A stretch of DNA of 64,000 bases. It comes from Oceanicaulis sp052055585. GTDB lineage: Bacteria; Pseudomonadota; Alphaproteobacteria; Caulobacterales; Maricaulaceae. The translations under genes and the position numbers were made by a program. Numbering within the stretch: the stretch's first letter is position 1; each line of letters opens with the position of its first letter. Below, one piece after another: positions 17,981 through 26,086 of the stretch. The stretch lies in NCBI RefSeq assembly GCF_052055585.1, contig NZ_CP170485.1, positions 124,001 to 188,000 on the forward strand, written 5' to 3'. The notes beneath the pieces were generated by a model that was not told where the DNA came from, did not search any database, and saw nothing but the letters and a program-made list of their open reading frames with translations.

Positions 17981-19351
17981 ATGCGGATTTTCATGGGTCT
18001 GGTCGCGGCTGCAGGTCTGACCGGCATGGCGGGCGCGCAGGTCGCGCCGCCGTCAGAAGTGCTGGACGTGCATGATCATGTGGCGGCGGTGTCCGCCGAG
18101 CGCATCGAGGCCGATATTACGACATTGGTCAGCTTCGGCACGCGGCACACGGCGTCTGAAACCGAGAGCGACACGCGCGGCATTGGCGCGGCCCGGCGCT
18201 GGATCCATGACGAGTTTGAACGCATTTCGGCCGAGTGCGGCGGCTGTCTGGAGGTGATGTATGTCTCCGAGACGATCAGCGGTGAGCGGCGCATTCCCGA
18301 TCCGGTGGATGTGGTCTCCGTGATCGCCATCCAGCGCGGGACCTCTGATCCCGATCGCATGGTGGTGATGGCGGGCGATATCGACAGCCGCGCCTCTGAC
18401 GTGATGGACGCCGAAATTGACGCGCCGGGCGCCAATGACAATGCGTCTGGCGTGGCCGGCGTTCTGGAAGCGGCGCGGGTGCTGAGCCAGGACGAGTTTG
18501 CAGGGTCCATCATGTACGCCGCGCTGGCCGGTGAGGAGCAGGGCCTGTTCGGCGGCCGCATCGTGGCCGATTACGCGCTCCAACAGGGCTGGCGGATCAA
18601 GGCGGTGCTCAACAATGACATGATCGGCAATAGCGCCGGGATTGATGGCATTGTCGACAATTCAACGGCGCGGGTCTTCTCCGAAGGCACGCGAGCAGTG
18701 GAAACGCCGGAAGAAGCGCGCATTCGCCGCTTTACGGGCGGTGAGGTGGATTCCCCCTCGCGCAATCTGGCGCGCTTCATTGACCGCACCGCGGACCAGT
18801 ATCTGCCCAATCTGGATGTCATGATGGTCTATCGTCTCGACCGGTTCGGGCGCGGCGGGCACCATCGCCCCTTCAACGAGGCGGGCATGCCGGGCGTGCG
18901 CATCATGGAAACCCATGAGCATTATGACCGCCAGCATCAGGACATCCGGGTCGAGAACGGCATCGCCTATGGCGATGTGCTGGAAGCGGTGGATTTTGAC
19001 TACGCCGCCAAGCTGACCGCGCTCAATATTGCAACGCTGGCTCAGCTCGCCGGTGCGCCGCCCTTCCCGGCAGAGGTGGTGATTGAAGGCGCGGTTCAGC
19101 CCTCCACCACCCTGACCTGGGCTCGCCCTCAAGGCCGGCAGGCGGAGAACCTGATGGGGTATCGCGTTTACTGGCGTCTCACTGACGCACCGCAATGGAC
19201 CCATAGTCGCTATGTGGGCGATGTGACGACCTTCACGCTCGAGAATGTGGTGATCGACAATTATTATTTTGGCGTGTCGTCCGTCGCGCCGGACGGGTCT
19301 GAAAGCCCGGTCGTGTTCCCCGGACCTGCAGGATCGTTTGGCGGCTATTAG
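17981..19351 (+). CDS. Secreted M28-family metallopeptidase with C-terminal fibronectin-like domain
   Basis: AGGGGAG lies 8 bases before the ATG at 17981. The first 19 residues (MRIFMGLVAAAGLTGMAGA) form a signal peptide, so the enzyme is exported. The 456-residue protein has the M28 zinc core: GDIDSRASDVMD, then PGANDNASG, the AGEEQGLFG pair and NNDMIGN. The first ligand position, usually His in 'GHxDS', reads Asp here, a variant also seen in other bacterial members. Residues about 355-456 look like a fibronectin type III domain. It probably acts as an aminopeptidase on peptides in the periplasm or outside. A strong terminator follows. Confidence 0.88.
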   Translation: MRIFMGLVAAAGLTGMAGAQVAPPSEVLDVHDHVAAVSAERIEADITTLVSFGTRHTASETESDTRGIGAARRWIHDEFERISAECGGCLEVMYVSETISGERRIPDPVDVVSVIAIQRGTSDPDRMVVMAGDIDSRASDVMDAEIDAPGANDNASGVAGVLEAARVLSQDEFAGSIMYAALAGEEQGLFGGRIVADYALQQGWRIKAVLNNDMIGNSAGIDGIVDNSTARVFSEGTRAVETPEEARIRRFTGGEVDSPSRNLARFIDRTADQYLPNLDVMMVYRLDRFGRGGHHRPFNEAGMPGVRIMETHEHYDRQHQDIRVENGIAYGDVLEAVDFDYAAKLTALNIATLAQLAGAPPFPAEVVIEGAVQPSTTLTWARPQGRQAENLMGYRVYWRLTDAPQWTHSRYVGDVTTFTLENVVIDNYYFGVSSVAPDGSESPVVFPGPAGSFGGY

Positions 19352-19374
19352 GCCCTGATAGACGGATCACATGG

Positions 19375-19403
19375 AAAAGCCCGCCGGTTTCCGGCGGGCT
19401 TTT
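19375..19403. terminator. Bidirectional intrinsic terminator
   Basis: A perfect 13-base-pair stem (AAAAGCCCGCCGG with CCGGCGGGCTTTT) and a 3-base loop has T-runs on both strands. It ends the M28 gene on the plus strand and the 38-residue gene on the minus strand. Confidence 0.92.
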
Positions 19404-19425
19404 CAATCGTGTCAGGCCAGAAGCG

Positions 19426-19542
19426 TTAAGCGGCTTTCTTGAGCGCTTTTTTCGCTTTTTTCAGTTTGGATTCCTGATTTTCGATCTTCTTCTTGCGAAC
19501 CTTGATCTCTTTTTTCAGGTCTTTGACTTTCTTCGACGCCAT
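19426..19542 (-). CDS. 38-residue lysine-rich small protein
   Basis: A 38-codon frame begins with ATG at 19542, preceded by GGAG at a 7-base spacing, and is followed 22 bases later by a strong terminator. The protein is MASKKVKDLKKEIKVRKKKI and then ENQESKLKKAKKALKKAA. Sixteen of 38 residues are lysine, and the heptad-like spacing suggests one long amphipathic or coiled-coil helix. Ribosome site, terminator and frame together support a real gene. A nucleic-acid- or ribosome-binding role would fit the charge, but I recognise no family. Confidence 0.72.
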   Translation of the reverse strand: MASKKVKDLKKEIKVRKKKIENQESKLKKAKKALKKAA

Positions 19543-19580
19543 GTCGTGTCTCCTTTTTAGGTGAGGCGCGTCTTTTGGGG

Positions 19581-19760
19581 TCAGGCACTGTCTTCAGGCG
19601 TATGCCGGGCGATAAAGCCCTTGATGAAGAGGCGCAGCTCCCGGGCGGCGCTGGTATCCAACTCATCGCAGAGCTGAACGAACTGATCGCGCTGATCCTT
19701 GTTCAGGCGAATGACAAGCTGGCTGTCTTTCTTCTTTTTAGCCTTCTTCTCGTCCGCCAT
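19581..19760 (-). CDS. Small ribbon-helix-helix protein
   Basis: The 59-residue protein has a lysine-rich start (MADEKKAKKKKDS) and then an Arc/MetJ-type ribbon-helix-helix pattern. A strand QLVIRLN (14-20) is followed by KDQRDQFVQLCDEL and TSAARELRLFIKGFI helices. I prefer the ATG at 19760 over one at 19841, because the perfect operator-like palindrome at 19801-19814 would otherwise be inside the gene. The ribosome site is weak. Such proteins are often antitoxins or autorepressors, but no toxin gene adjoins it, so it may be an orphan regulator. Confidence 0.72.
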   Translation of the reverse strand: MADEKKAKKKKDSQLVIRLNKDQRDQFVQLCDELDTSAARELRLFIKGFIARHTPEDSA

Positions 19761-19800
19761 AGGCACAATCCGGTCTCGATCTGCAATGCAACGGCTATGC

Positions 19801-19814
19801 AATGTATATACATT
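19801..19814. promoter_or_regulatory. Candidate operator of the ribbon-helix-helix protein
   Basis: AATGTATATACATT is a perfect 14-base palindrome 40 bases upstream of the small gene's start. Short AT-rich palindromes at this distance are typical autoregulatory sites for ribbon-helix-helix proteins. Confidence 0.6.
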
Positions 19815-19938
19815 TTGAAGCGAGTCCATACTTTGCGACATATTTGTGAAGGCGCGCAGGTCGGGTGTTCGCGCTCAGAATGCTGCGGGTGCGGTGTGTT
19901 TTGATTGCGTCTGGCGCTGTGAGGGTTACACCGCCCCC

Positions 19939-21534
19939 ATGCTTACGATCTCAAATCTCGACTACCGTATCGGCGCCCGCTCGCTGTTTGAAAACGCCTC
20001 GGCGCAAATCTCCAGCGGCTGGAAGGTCGGACTGGTGGGGCGCAATGGCACCGGCAAGTCCACGCTTCTGCGGCTGATCCGGGAAGAGATCGACCAGCCG
20101 TCGCCGGATTCTCCCATCCGCCTCATCAAGGGCGCGCGCATGGGCTGGGTGGCCCAGGAGGTGGAAGCCTCTGACGACACCATTCTGGATGTGGTGCTGG
20201 CGACGGACGCCGAACGTCACGCCCTGATGCAGGAGGCGGAAACCGCCACCGATCCCGAGCGTATTGGCGAGATCCATATGCGCCTGGCGGACATTGACGC
20301 CTGGAGCGCGGAATCGCGCGCGGCTGAAGTCCTGATGGGTCTGGGGTTTTCTGACGCCGATCTTTACCGGCCGACGCGGGAGTTCTCGGGCGGCTGGCGC
20401 ATGCGCGCCGCCATCGCCGGGGTGTTGTTCTCCGAGCCGGATCTGTTGCTGCTCGATGAGCCGACCAACTATCTCGACCTTGAGGGCGCGGCCTGGCTTG
20501 AGGCTTATCTCAAGAAATACCCCCACACCGTGCTGATCGTCAGTCACGACCGGGAAATGCTCAATCGCTGCGTCACCCATACGCTGGCGCTCGAACACCA
20601 GCAGCTGTCGATCTCGCCGGGCGGGTATGACGCCTGGCTGAAGCTGCGCGCCGCCAAGACGGCTTTGCTCGAAAGTCAGCGCGCCAAGCAGGAAGCCGAT
20701 CGCGCGCACCTTCAGGCCTTCATCGACCGCTTTGGCGCCAAGGCCTCAAAAGCGAGCCAGGCCCAGTCGCGGGTCAAGCGGCTTGAGAAGATGCAGGAAA
20801 TCACCATCCCCATCGCCGAGCGCACGACGCCCTTCTCCTTCCCGAGCTCCGCTGACACCCTGTCGCCGCCGCTCCTGCAATTGCGCGATGCGAAGGTGGG
20901 CTATGGCGAGGATGCGGTGATCCTGAAGGGTGTTGATCTGCGCCTTGATCCGGAAGACCGGATCGCCATTGTCGGCGCGAACGGCCAGGGCAAGACCACG
21001 CTCGTCAAATCCATCGCCGAGCGCCTGCCGCTGATTGCGGGCGATCGCACCGCGCCGCGCTCGCTACGGATCGGATATTTCTCGCAAGATCAGATGGACG
21101 AGCTGCATGAGGGCGAAACCGTCCTGCAGCACGTGCAGGCCGCTCTGCCGGAAGGCTCTCCCGAATCCAAACAGCGCGCCGCCGCGGCCGCCATGGGTTT
21201 CCCGCATGAAAAGGTCGGCACCAATATCGAGAAGCTGTCAGGGGGCGAGAAGGTGCGCCTGCTGCTCGGGCTGATGGCCATGGAAAAGCCCCATGTGCTG
21301 ATCCTCGACGAACCGACCTCCCACCTTGATATCGACAGCCGAGAAGCGCTGATCTATGCGCTGAACGACTATAAGGGCGCGGTGATCCTGATCACCCACG
21401 ATGTCTATCTCGCCGAAGGGACGGCCGATCAGCTCTGGCTGGTCAATAACGGCCGGGCGACCCGCTATGACGGCGACCTCAATGACTATCGCAAGCTGAT
21501 CCTGCAAGCCGACAAGGGCACCATCAAGGTCTAG
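19939..21534 (+). CDS. ABC-F family ATP-binding protein
   Basis: The start is put at ATG 19939 (MLTISNLDYRIGARSLFENA), where homology to ABC-F proteins begins. The 531-residue protein carries two ATP-binding cassettes and no membrane segments. The first has Walker A GRNGTGKST (34-42), signature FSGGWRMR and Walker B LLLLDEPTNYLDL. The second has GANGQGKTT, LSGGEKVR and LILDEPTSHLD. The inter-domain linker (about 230-290) is charged. ABC-F proteins bind the ribosomal E site and affect translation or antibiotic protection; Uup/YheS-like is the best guess. It appears to be monocistronic. Confidence 0.95.
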   Translation: MLTISNLDYRIGARSLFENASAQISSGWKVGLVGRNGTGKSTLLRLIREEIDQPSPDSPIRLIKGARMGWVAQEVEASDDTILDVVLATDAERHALMQEAETATDPERIGEIHMRLADIDAWSAESRAAEVLMGLGFSDADLYRPTREFSGGWRMRAAIAGVLFSEPDLLLLDEPTNYLDLEGAAWLEAYLKKYPHTVLIVSHDREMLNRCVTHTLALEHQQLSISPGGYDAWLKLRAAKTALLESQRAKQEADRAHLQAFIDRFGAKASKASQAQSRVKRLEKMQEITIPIAERTTPFSFPSSADTLSPPLLQLRDAKVGYGEDAVILKGVDLRLDPEDRIAIVGANGQGKTTLVKSIAERLPLIAGDRTAPRSLRIGYFSQDQMDELHEGETVLQHVQAALPEGSPESKQRAAAAAMGFPHEKVGTNIEKLSGGEKVRLLLGLMAMEKPHVLILDEPTSHLDIDSREALIYALNDYKGAVILITHDVYLAEGTADQLWLVNNGRATRYDGDLNDYRKLILQADKGTIKV

Positions 21535-21873
21535 GCCGGACGGCGTCCGGTCTGGCTTGAGCGCGCTCTGAAGCGGCGCATCAGCGGAGCTGCGTCTGTC
21601 GGTCGGCAGCGGTCGCCGCCTCTGGCGGCCCGCCCTGGAAAGGTGCGCAACTTTTAGCTGTGTGTTGCTATAAAAGTGTCGTGGATCGATTATGGACTCA
21701 TAATCACAATTTATAACCTATTATAATAATGAGATTAATAGGTTTCTTCGCGCCTGCAATAACTAACTTGCATTGACGAACCTACTTTCTTGAGCCTAGG
21801 CTTCTCCCAACGTGACCGCACTGGAATGACCCCGATCAGAGGGTCTTGGCGCGTACCTCTGGGGAGAAAAACC
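21535..21873. promoter_or_regulatory. Long upstream region of the first TonB receptor with two perfect dyads
   Basis: The left part of this 339-base gap holds a GC hairpin (CCGGAC-GGC-GTCCGG, about 21537-21551) that may end the ABC-F transcript. The middle is strongly AT-rich and holds two perfect inverted repeats: GATTATG-4-CATAATC at 21688-21705 and AACCTATTA-12-TAATAGGTT at 21715-21744. A TTGCA-N5-GAACCTAC element follows at 21768-21785. This is a likely promoter and operator region with a leader of roughly 90 bases. Confidence 0.6.
21768..21785 (+). promoter_or_regulatory. Shared catabolic-cluster motif, copy 1
   Basis: TTGCA-N5-GAACCTAC lies 88 bases before the TonB receptor start. It matches copies upstream of the SDR operon and of the CoA-ligase operon. 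It is the copy most distant from a start codon. Confidence 0.4.
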
Positions 21874-24189
21874 GTGACTATTCTGAAATATGGAACTGCG
21901 TTGGCTCTGGTGCTGGGCGCCGCAAGCCTCTCGTCAGCACTGGCTCAGGACGAGCAGCAATCAAGTGCGGCTCAGGGCCCGACGCTGGATGTGATCCAGG
22001 TGACCGCCCAACGGCGTGAAGCCAGCATTCAGGACTCGTCGCTGGCCGTGTCGGCCATGACGGGCGAAACCATCGAGGAAGACCGCATCCTCAGCTTTGA
22101 GGACCTCGCATCCTCGATGACCTCCCTGTCCTTCACGGCGCTGTCGCCGCTGGATCAGGAATTCAACATTCGCGGCATCACCAATACGCGCCTGGACTCG
22201 CCCTCGGCTGACCAGTCGGTCGGCATCTTCGTGGACGAGGTCTATATTGGCCGCTCCGGCCTGTTCAATTCGGACATGTACGACATTGACCGGGTCGAGG
22301 TCGTGCGCGGTCCGCAAGGCGTGCTTCTGGGCCGGAACGTGGTGGGCGGCGCCATCAGCATCTACACCGCGACCCCGACTTTCGAGCCGAGCGGCAACAT
22401 GACCGCCTCTTTCGGCAATTACAGCGAGACCCTGGTGCGCGGCTATCTCAACGGCCCGCTGACGGAATCCCTGGCTGGCCGGCTCTCCTTCCAGACCCGC
22501 AACCGGGATGGGTTCAACACCGACATCCTGCACAATCGCGATCTGGATGATGTCCAGTCCTTGCAGGCGCGCGGCCAGCTGCTGTATGCGCCGGATGATC
22601 GCGACGTCACCGCCCGTCTGGTCTTTGACTATATGGAAGACGAGATGAACGGCTTCCACTCGGTGGCCATCAACGGGCCGGATCCGGCGACACAGGGGCC
22701 GTGGAGCGCCGCACGTGAGGCGGTGTCCGCCGCGCTGGGGCGTGAGCTGGATATCCGTGAAAGCCTGCCAGAGCACCCGCAATACAAGGGCGACGCGGCA
22801 CCCTCGCCTCAAGGGCTTAACCGGGAAGCCTGGGGCGTTGCGCTGGATGTGGATTACGGCATTGGCGATTTCGCAACGCTGACCAGCGTGACCGGCTATC
22901 GTCAGGGTCAGGCCTATAACCTCTATGACCAGACCGGCATTGGCCCGGATAACGGCTATGGCGTGTTGACGCCGCTGCTGTTCAGCTTCCCGGTCAGCGA
23001 GACCGAGGATATCAGCCAGTTCACCCAGGAGTTCCGTCTGGTCTCCGAGCCGGGCGACAGCCGTTTCGACTGGATTGTCGGCGCGTACTACCAGCACGAT
23101 GAAGTGGAGAAGTATGACCGCTTCTGGGCCGAGGTCCCGTTCACCGCGCTGACGACGCTGTCCGGGGAATCCCATTGGGATAACAGCGCGGAAACTGAAT
23201 CCATGGCGGTGTTCGCGCAGCTGGGCTTCCAGATGACTGATACGATCCGTCTGGTGGGCGGTCTGCGCTACACCCGGGATGAAAAGTCCGGCGTCGTGAC
23301 TGCGGTTGCGGTTGAGGGCGGGGACCAGTTCAACCCCAATGACACCGTGCCGGTTTCACCGCTGGCGCCGAACTTCACCGAGGGCAGCACCTTCACGACG
23401 AGCTATGGCCAGAGCTGGGAAGAGCTGACGCCCCAGTTCACGGCGGAATATGCGCCGACCGAGGACCTGTTCTTCTACGCCACCTGGTCGCGCGGCTATA
23501 AGGGCGGCGGCTTTGAGGATGATCCGGCCAACCCGGTTGCGGCCATGTCCGGCTATGATCCTGAAACCGTCGAGAATATCGAGCTGGGCGCCAAGATCGA
23601 CTTCCTTGACCGTCGGGCGCGCCTGAACATGGCTGTGTTCTCGATGGATTATCAGGACCTTCAGGTCACCCAGACCGATGATGGTTGCCTGTGCAATATC
23701 ACCGACAACGCCGCCGACGCCGAGATCACGGGCGCCGAGCTGGAAATGACCTTTGCTGTCACCAACCGCCTGACGGTCTGGGGCGGGGCGACCTTCCTTG
23801 AGACCGAGTATATCGACTTCATCGATGGCACGGGTCTGGATGCGTCCGGCAACAAGCTGCAACGCACGCCGGAGAGCCAGTTCAATGTGGGCGCCGAGCT
23901 GGTGCTGGATGTCGGCCAGTTCACCGATGCCCTCTCGATCCGCGCCAATTACAGCCATCAGGGCGACATGTACTGGTCGCCGGAAAACGCGCAGGTGGAA
24001 GAGGCGTTCGGTCTTCTGAACGGTCGTATCGCCTTCGCACCGCAAGACGCCAACTGGAGCGTCTCGCTGTGGGGCCGCAACATCACGGATGAGCTGTACC
24101 GGACCAATGTCATCGCCTTCTTCGGCGATGAGGTGTCCCGCCTGGGTGCGCCGCGCACCTATGGCGTCGAGTTCTCGATGGACTTCTAG
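21874..24189 (+). CDS. TonB-dependent outer-membrane receptor
   Basis: GTG at 21874 is chosen as start because GGGGAG lies 7 bases upstream and the next 25 residues (MTILKYGTALALVLGAASLS, then SALAQ) form a clean signal peptide. The 771-residue product has a TonB box (DVIQVTAQRR), a plug domain (about 50-160, with the RVEVVRGPQGVLLGRNVVGG landmark) and a 22-strand barrel ending in aromatic Phe (VEFSMDF). It moves a bound substrate across the outer membrane using TonB energy. At the head of a catabolic cluster it probably imports the cluster's hydrophobic substrate. A terminator pair follows. Confidence 0.95.
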   Translation: MTILKYGTALALVLGAASLSSALAQDEQQSSAAQGPTLDVIQVTAQRREASIQDSSLAVSAMTGETIEEDRILSFEDLASSMTSLSFTALSPLDQEFNIRGITNTRLDSPSADQSVGIFVDEVYIGRSGLFNSDMYDIDRVEVVRGPQGVLLGRNVVGGAISIYTATPTFEPSGNMTASFGNYSETLVRGYLNGPLTESLAGRLSFQTRNRDGFNTDILHNRDLDDVQSLQARGQLLYAPDDRDVTARLVFDYMEDEMNGFHSVAINGPDPATQGPWSAAREAVSAALGRELDIRESLPEHPQYKGDAAPSPQGLNREAWGVALDVDYGIGDFATLTSVTGYRQGQAYNLYDQTGIGPDNGYGVLTPLLFSFPVSETEDISQFTQEFRLVSEPGDSRFDWIVGAYYQHDEVEKYDRFWAEVPFTALTTLSGESHWDNSAETESMAVFAQLGFQMTDTIRLVGGLRYTRDEKSGVVTAVAVEGGDQFNPNDTVPVSPLAPNFTEGSTFTTSYGQSWEELTPQFTAEYAPTEDLFFYATWSRGYKGGGFEDDPANPVAAMSGYDPETVENIELGAKIDFLDRRARLNMAVFSMDYQDLQVTQTDDGCLCNITDNAADAEITGAELEMTFAVTNRLTVWGGATFLETEYIDFIDGTGLDASGNKLQRTPESQFNVGAELVLDVGQFTDALSIRANYSHQGDMYWSPENAQVEEAFGLLNGRIAFAPQDANWSVSLWGRNITDELYRTNVIAFFGDEVSRLGAPRTYGVEFSMDF

Positions 24190-24199
24190 ACAACGAAAA

Positions 24200-24223
24200 G
24201 CCCGGATCTCATCAGATCCGGGC
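24200..24223. terminator. First hairpin after the TonB receptor
   Basis: GCCCGGATCT pairs perfectly with AGATCCGGGC across a 4-base loop, just after the receptor stop. An A-run precedes it, so it can act best on minus-strand transcripts. Confidence 0.75.
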
Positions 24224-24239
24224 CTCCTTCCTGAAAACT

Positions 24240-24274
24240 GGCCGGCCCTGCGTTCAGCAAGGCCGGCCTTTTTT
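24240..24274. terminator. Intrinsic terminator between convergent units
   Basis: GGCCGGCC repeats as an inverted pair around a 13-base loop and is followed by six T residues. It ends the receptor transcript, and its reverse side (AGTTTTC) can also stop the SDR operon coming from the right. Confidence 0.88.
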
Positions 24275-24282
24275 GTCGGGCG

Positions 24283-25023
24283 TCAGGACTGGACCCGCTT
24301 GGCCATGGCGGCGGCGAGCCCGGCCGGGTCCCGCGCCAGATGCGCCCGGACGCCGATGGAGTGTGCATCCGTGTCATGCTCGGGCACGCCCCGCGCGGCG
24401 GCCCACAGACCGGCCTTGCCGATATCGCGCGGCTGGGATTTCTGCACATGGGTCACATGGGACGCCATGCGCGTGTCCACCGAGCCCACGATCAGGGCGG
24501 TGACCGTGATGTTCAGGGGCGCGAGCTCGGCCCGCAGGCAGTCCGAGGCCGCACGGGCGGCGAACTTGGACGGGCTGTAACCGCCCATGTCCGGGACCGC
24601 GACAATGCCGCCGGCAGAGAGCACGTTGACGACGGCGCCGCCGCCATTGGCTTCCATGATCGGCCCGAAGGCGCGGACCATGTTGAGAACGCCAAAGAAA
24701 TTGACCTCCATCTCCTGACGTACGGCGTCGGGCCTGTCGGTCTTGTAAAGGCGCTCCATCAGGAACATGCCGGCATTGTTGACCAGCAGCGTGACGTCCG
24801 GGCAGTCCACGGCGGCTTTCTCGATCTGCTCGGGACGGGTCACATCCAGCTCGATTGCGACCAAGCGATCCGGCGCGCGCGCCGCGATTTCCTGGGCATC
24901 AGCCAGTTTGCGCGAGGCGATATAGACCTTGGCCGCGCCCTGATCGAGCAACTCCTCGACAAAGCCCAGCCCGATCCCGCGATTGCCGCCGGTTACGAGG
25001 GCGACGCAGTTTTCGATTTTCAT
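24283..25023 (-). CDS. Short-chain dehydrogenase/reductase
   Basis: The 246-residue enzyme is a classical SDR. The NAD(P) motif TGGNRGIGLGF is at about 11-21, NNAG at about 83-86, the catalytic serine is in VLSAGG and the YxxxK motif in YSPSK. It oxidises or reduces an alcohol or ketone in the cytoplasm. It overlaps the upstream NTF2-like gene as ATGA and is the last gene of a five-gene operon running from 28047. The substrate is not known. Confidence 0.93.
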   Translation of the reverse strand: MKIENCVALVTGGNRGIGLGFVEELLDQGAAKVYIASRKLADAQEIAARAPDRLVAIELDVTRPEQIEKAAVDCPDVTLLVNNAGMFLMERLYKTDRPDAVRQEMEVNFFGVLNMVRAFGPIMEANGGGAVVNVLSAGGIVAVPDMGGYSPSKFAARAASDCLRAELAPLNITVTALIVGSVDTRMASHVTHVQKSQPRDIGKAGLWAAARGVPEHDTDAHSIGVRAHLARDPAGLAAAMAKRVQS

Positions 25024-25580
25024 GATTGGGTCCAGTCCCAGTTGTAAAGAAGGTCATCGGGTTTCTTGCCGCCACGCACAAGCTTGTCCGGATCTGGCGC
25101 GATTGCGCCGCGGCCCCAGCTCTCCTTGAGCGGCATCTCATGGTTCCATTCCCAGGCGAGGCGACGATGGGCGATGGCCCAGCGACTTTCCCGCCGCTCG
25201 AACCGGTCAACGACCCGCGCCATGGTCAGGCTGTCGAACGGGTCTTCAATCCCGTCACGACGAGAGAAGGTCATGATGTAGCTTTCCGCCCGCGCCCGGT
25301 CGCCATCGAGCTCGATCAGCACATTGGTGGTGGCGTGGGTCATGCGCGGCGCGGAGGGCAGCACCTTGCGCAGCATCTCGATATAGTCGGACGCCTTGCC
25401 CTTGAAGGTGCCGCCATGATCCTCGATGGCGTCGTCATGATAGGCAGCGGCGATCAGGTCGGCATCGCCCCGGTCTGCGCCGCGGCAATAGCGGATCAGC
25501 ACCTCATGGATCGCCTGTTTGTCAATCAGCGCCTGAAGCGCGCTGATATCCAGCTGGCTCTCATCCAGTGTCTGCGTCAT
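25020..25580 (-). CDS. NTF2/SnoaL-fold protein
   Basis: The 186-residue protein has the SnoaL-like NTF2 cone fold. It has a helix QALIDKQAIHEVLIRYCRGA and then DRGDADLIAAAYHDDAIEDH, and a strand set ending WAIAHRRLAWEWNHEM. The YHDDA and HG residues resemble those of the scytalone-dehydratase-like subgroup. It has a relative at 35854-36384 in the neighbouring operon. Such proteins act as dehydratases, isomerases or hydratases in aromatic, polyketide and terpene metabolism. The reaction here is not predictable. Confidence 0.85.
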   Translation of the reverse strand: MTQTLDESQLDISALQALIDKQAIHEVLIRYCRGADRGDADLIAAAYHDDAIEDHGGTFKGKASDYIEMLRKVLPSAPRMTHATTNVLIELDGDRARAESYIMTFSRRDGIEDPFDSLTMARVVDRFERRESRWAIAHRRLAWEWNHEMPLKESWGRGAIAPDPDKLVRGGKKPDDLLYNWDWTQS

Positions 25581-25582
25581 CG

Positions 25583-26029
25583 TCAGCTCCCTTGCATCAG
25601 TCTTGGGCCCAGAACCACCGGGCGTTGGGTCAGGTCGCGGGCATGGTCGGGCAGTGCGCCGCCATCGGCGGAGGCGCGGTCGAAATAGTCTCGCCAGGCG
25701 CAGATCAGATCGCCCTCAAACTCGAGAATGCCCATGTAAGGCACCTCGACGCGGCGACCGTCTGCGGTTTCAAAGACATCCGCGCCTTCCACGAACAGGG
25801 CGTCCTCGCTCTCGGCGAGGCGGAAGATGCGCCAGGCCGGATTGCGGACCTTCTCCTTGAAAGCGGTCAGGAATTCGCGTGCGCCCGCCTTGCCGGTCTT
25901 GGGCGGCTGGCTGATAGCGGAGTAGTGCCAGACAATATCATCGGTCATGTGGGCCAGGACCGCGTCGATGTCCTGGCGCTCGCACCAGGCGTCGATGACG
26001 GCCTGGAGCACGGCTTGCTTCGAGCTCAT
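25583..26029 (-). CDS. Limonene-epoxide-hydrolase-like NTF2-fold protein lacking the catalytic Arg
   Basis: The 148-residue protein follows the limonene-1,2-epoxide hydrolase pattern, with a C-terminal AWRDYFD (111-117) supplying one Asp. The central motif, ERVD in the true enzyme, reads EGAD at 81-84, so the Arg of the Arg-Asp-Asp triad is missing. It may bind ligand, isomerise or hydrate rather than open epoxides. It lies 3 bases from the next operon gene. Confidence 0.8.
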   Translation of the reverse strand: MSSKQAVLQAVIDAWCERQDIDAVLAHMTDDIVWHYSAISQPPKTGKAGAREFLTAFKEKVRNPAWRIFRLAESEDALFVEGADVFETADGRRVEVPYMGILEFEGDLICAWRDYFDRASADGGALPDHARDLTQRPVVLGPRLMQGS

Positions 26030-26086
26030 GAATCTCCTCCCTTCAGCGGTCTTTTCGACCTTGTCATGTGGGGTGCGCCCGGTCGC

